From Solirubrobacterales bacterium (GTDB lineage: Bacteria; Actinomycetota; Thermoleophilia; Solirubrobacterales; 70-9), in NCBI GenBank assembly GCA_017882505.1, contig JADGPJ010000016.1, positions 1 through 43,396 on the forward strand: DNA of 43,396 nt, in the 5' to 3' direction. Below the pieces are notes generated by a model. It did not search any database, had not been told where the DNA came from, and was given only the letters and a program-made list of their open reading frames with translations. This document shows, one piece after another, positions 43,375 through 43,396 of the stretch; position 1 is the stretch's first letter; each line of letters starts with the position of its first letter. A program made the translations under genes and the position numbers.

Positions 43375-43396
43375 TCAGCCCACTTTCCGGTAGAGG
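43375..43396 (-). CDS. gcvT: Probable 3' end of gcvT (aminomethyltransferase), partial
   Basis: The last 22 bases of the window read, on the minus strand, codons for L-Y-R-K-V-G and a TGA stop at 43377-43375. Only six residues are visible, so the identity rests on context: gcvT normally precedes gcvH, and many GcvT proteins end in a short (P/L)(F/L)Y(R/K)(K/R) tail. The call is an inference. Confidence 0.35.

Overview
The window is a gene-dense, very GC-rich bacterial chromosome segment with about 45 genes, short gaps, frequent 4-base stop/start overlaps and many GTG or TTG starts. Codon use is strongly G/C at third positions. Gene content suggests an actinobacterium, most likely of the Thermoleophilia/Solirubrobacterales type: a DUF177 gene next to a DivIVA-like coiled-coil gene and coaD, a Ku plus stand-alone LigD-type polymerase pair, a DUF3892 gene, and a split glycine decarboxylase. 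The taxonomic call is inference from content, not from a search. No tRNA, rRNA, CRISPR array, insertion sequence or prophage was seen, and no stretch over 300 bases lacks a gene.

Layout. 1-2.5 kb: edge of a methyltransferase, DUF177 (yceD), DivIVA-like protein, coaD, rsmD. 2.5-8.9 kb: recG, fakA (fatty-acid kinase), an MMPL transporter and rpmB. 8.9-12.5 kb: riboflavin operon ribD-ribE-ribBA-ribH, reading leftward. 12.6-16.8 kb: a rightward envelope and ion group of glycosyltransferase, Wzx/MurJ-like flippase and K+/H+ antiporter. 16.9-23.0 kb: leftward housekeeping group priA, def, fmt, rsmB, a small zinc-ribbon gene and rpe. 23.1-25.3 kb: a PH-domain membrane protein, DUF3892 and metK. 25.3-34.7 kb: a long leftward cluster, scpA-scpB-rluB-aroH-hisC then aroF-tyrA-aroA-cmk-der, joining chromosome segregation, aromatic amino acid synthesis, nucleotide metabolism and ribosome assembly. 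34.7-37.3 kb: trpS and an MFS drug exporter. 37.4-40 kb: a frameshifted lipoprotein gene, ku and a LigD-type polymerase. 40-43.4 kb: glycine cleavage genes (gcvT)-gcvH-gcvPA-gcvPB.

The most notable non-coding signals are these. (1) The DAHP synthase operon has an apparent attenuation leader: a 31-codon ORF whose last 13 codons read VYGFFTYSYWRFS, a possible promoter just upstream, and a run of hairpins between its stop codon and aroF. (2) A dispersed palindromic element occurs twice, once inside the recG coding sequence and once in the ribD/glycosyltransferase divergent intergenic region. Its 27-base loop is nearly identical in both copies, but the two long stems are unrelated in sequence while each stays fully or almost fully paired. 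(3) A different long palindrome forms the C-terminal codons of gcvPA, just before gcvPB. (4) A perfect 7+7 operator-like palindrome sits at the predicted transcription start of the rib operon, where no FMN riboswitch is visible.
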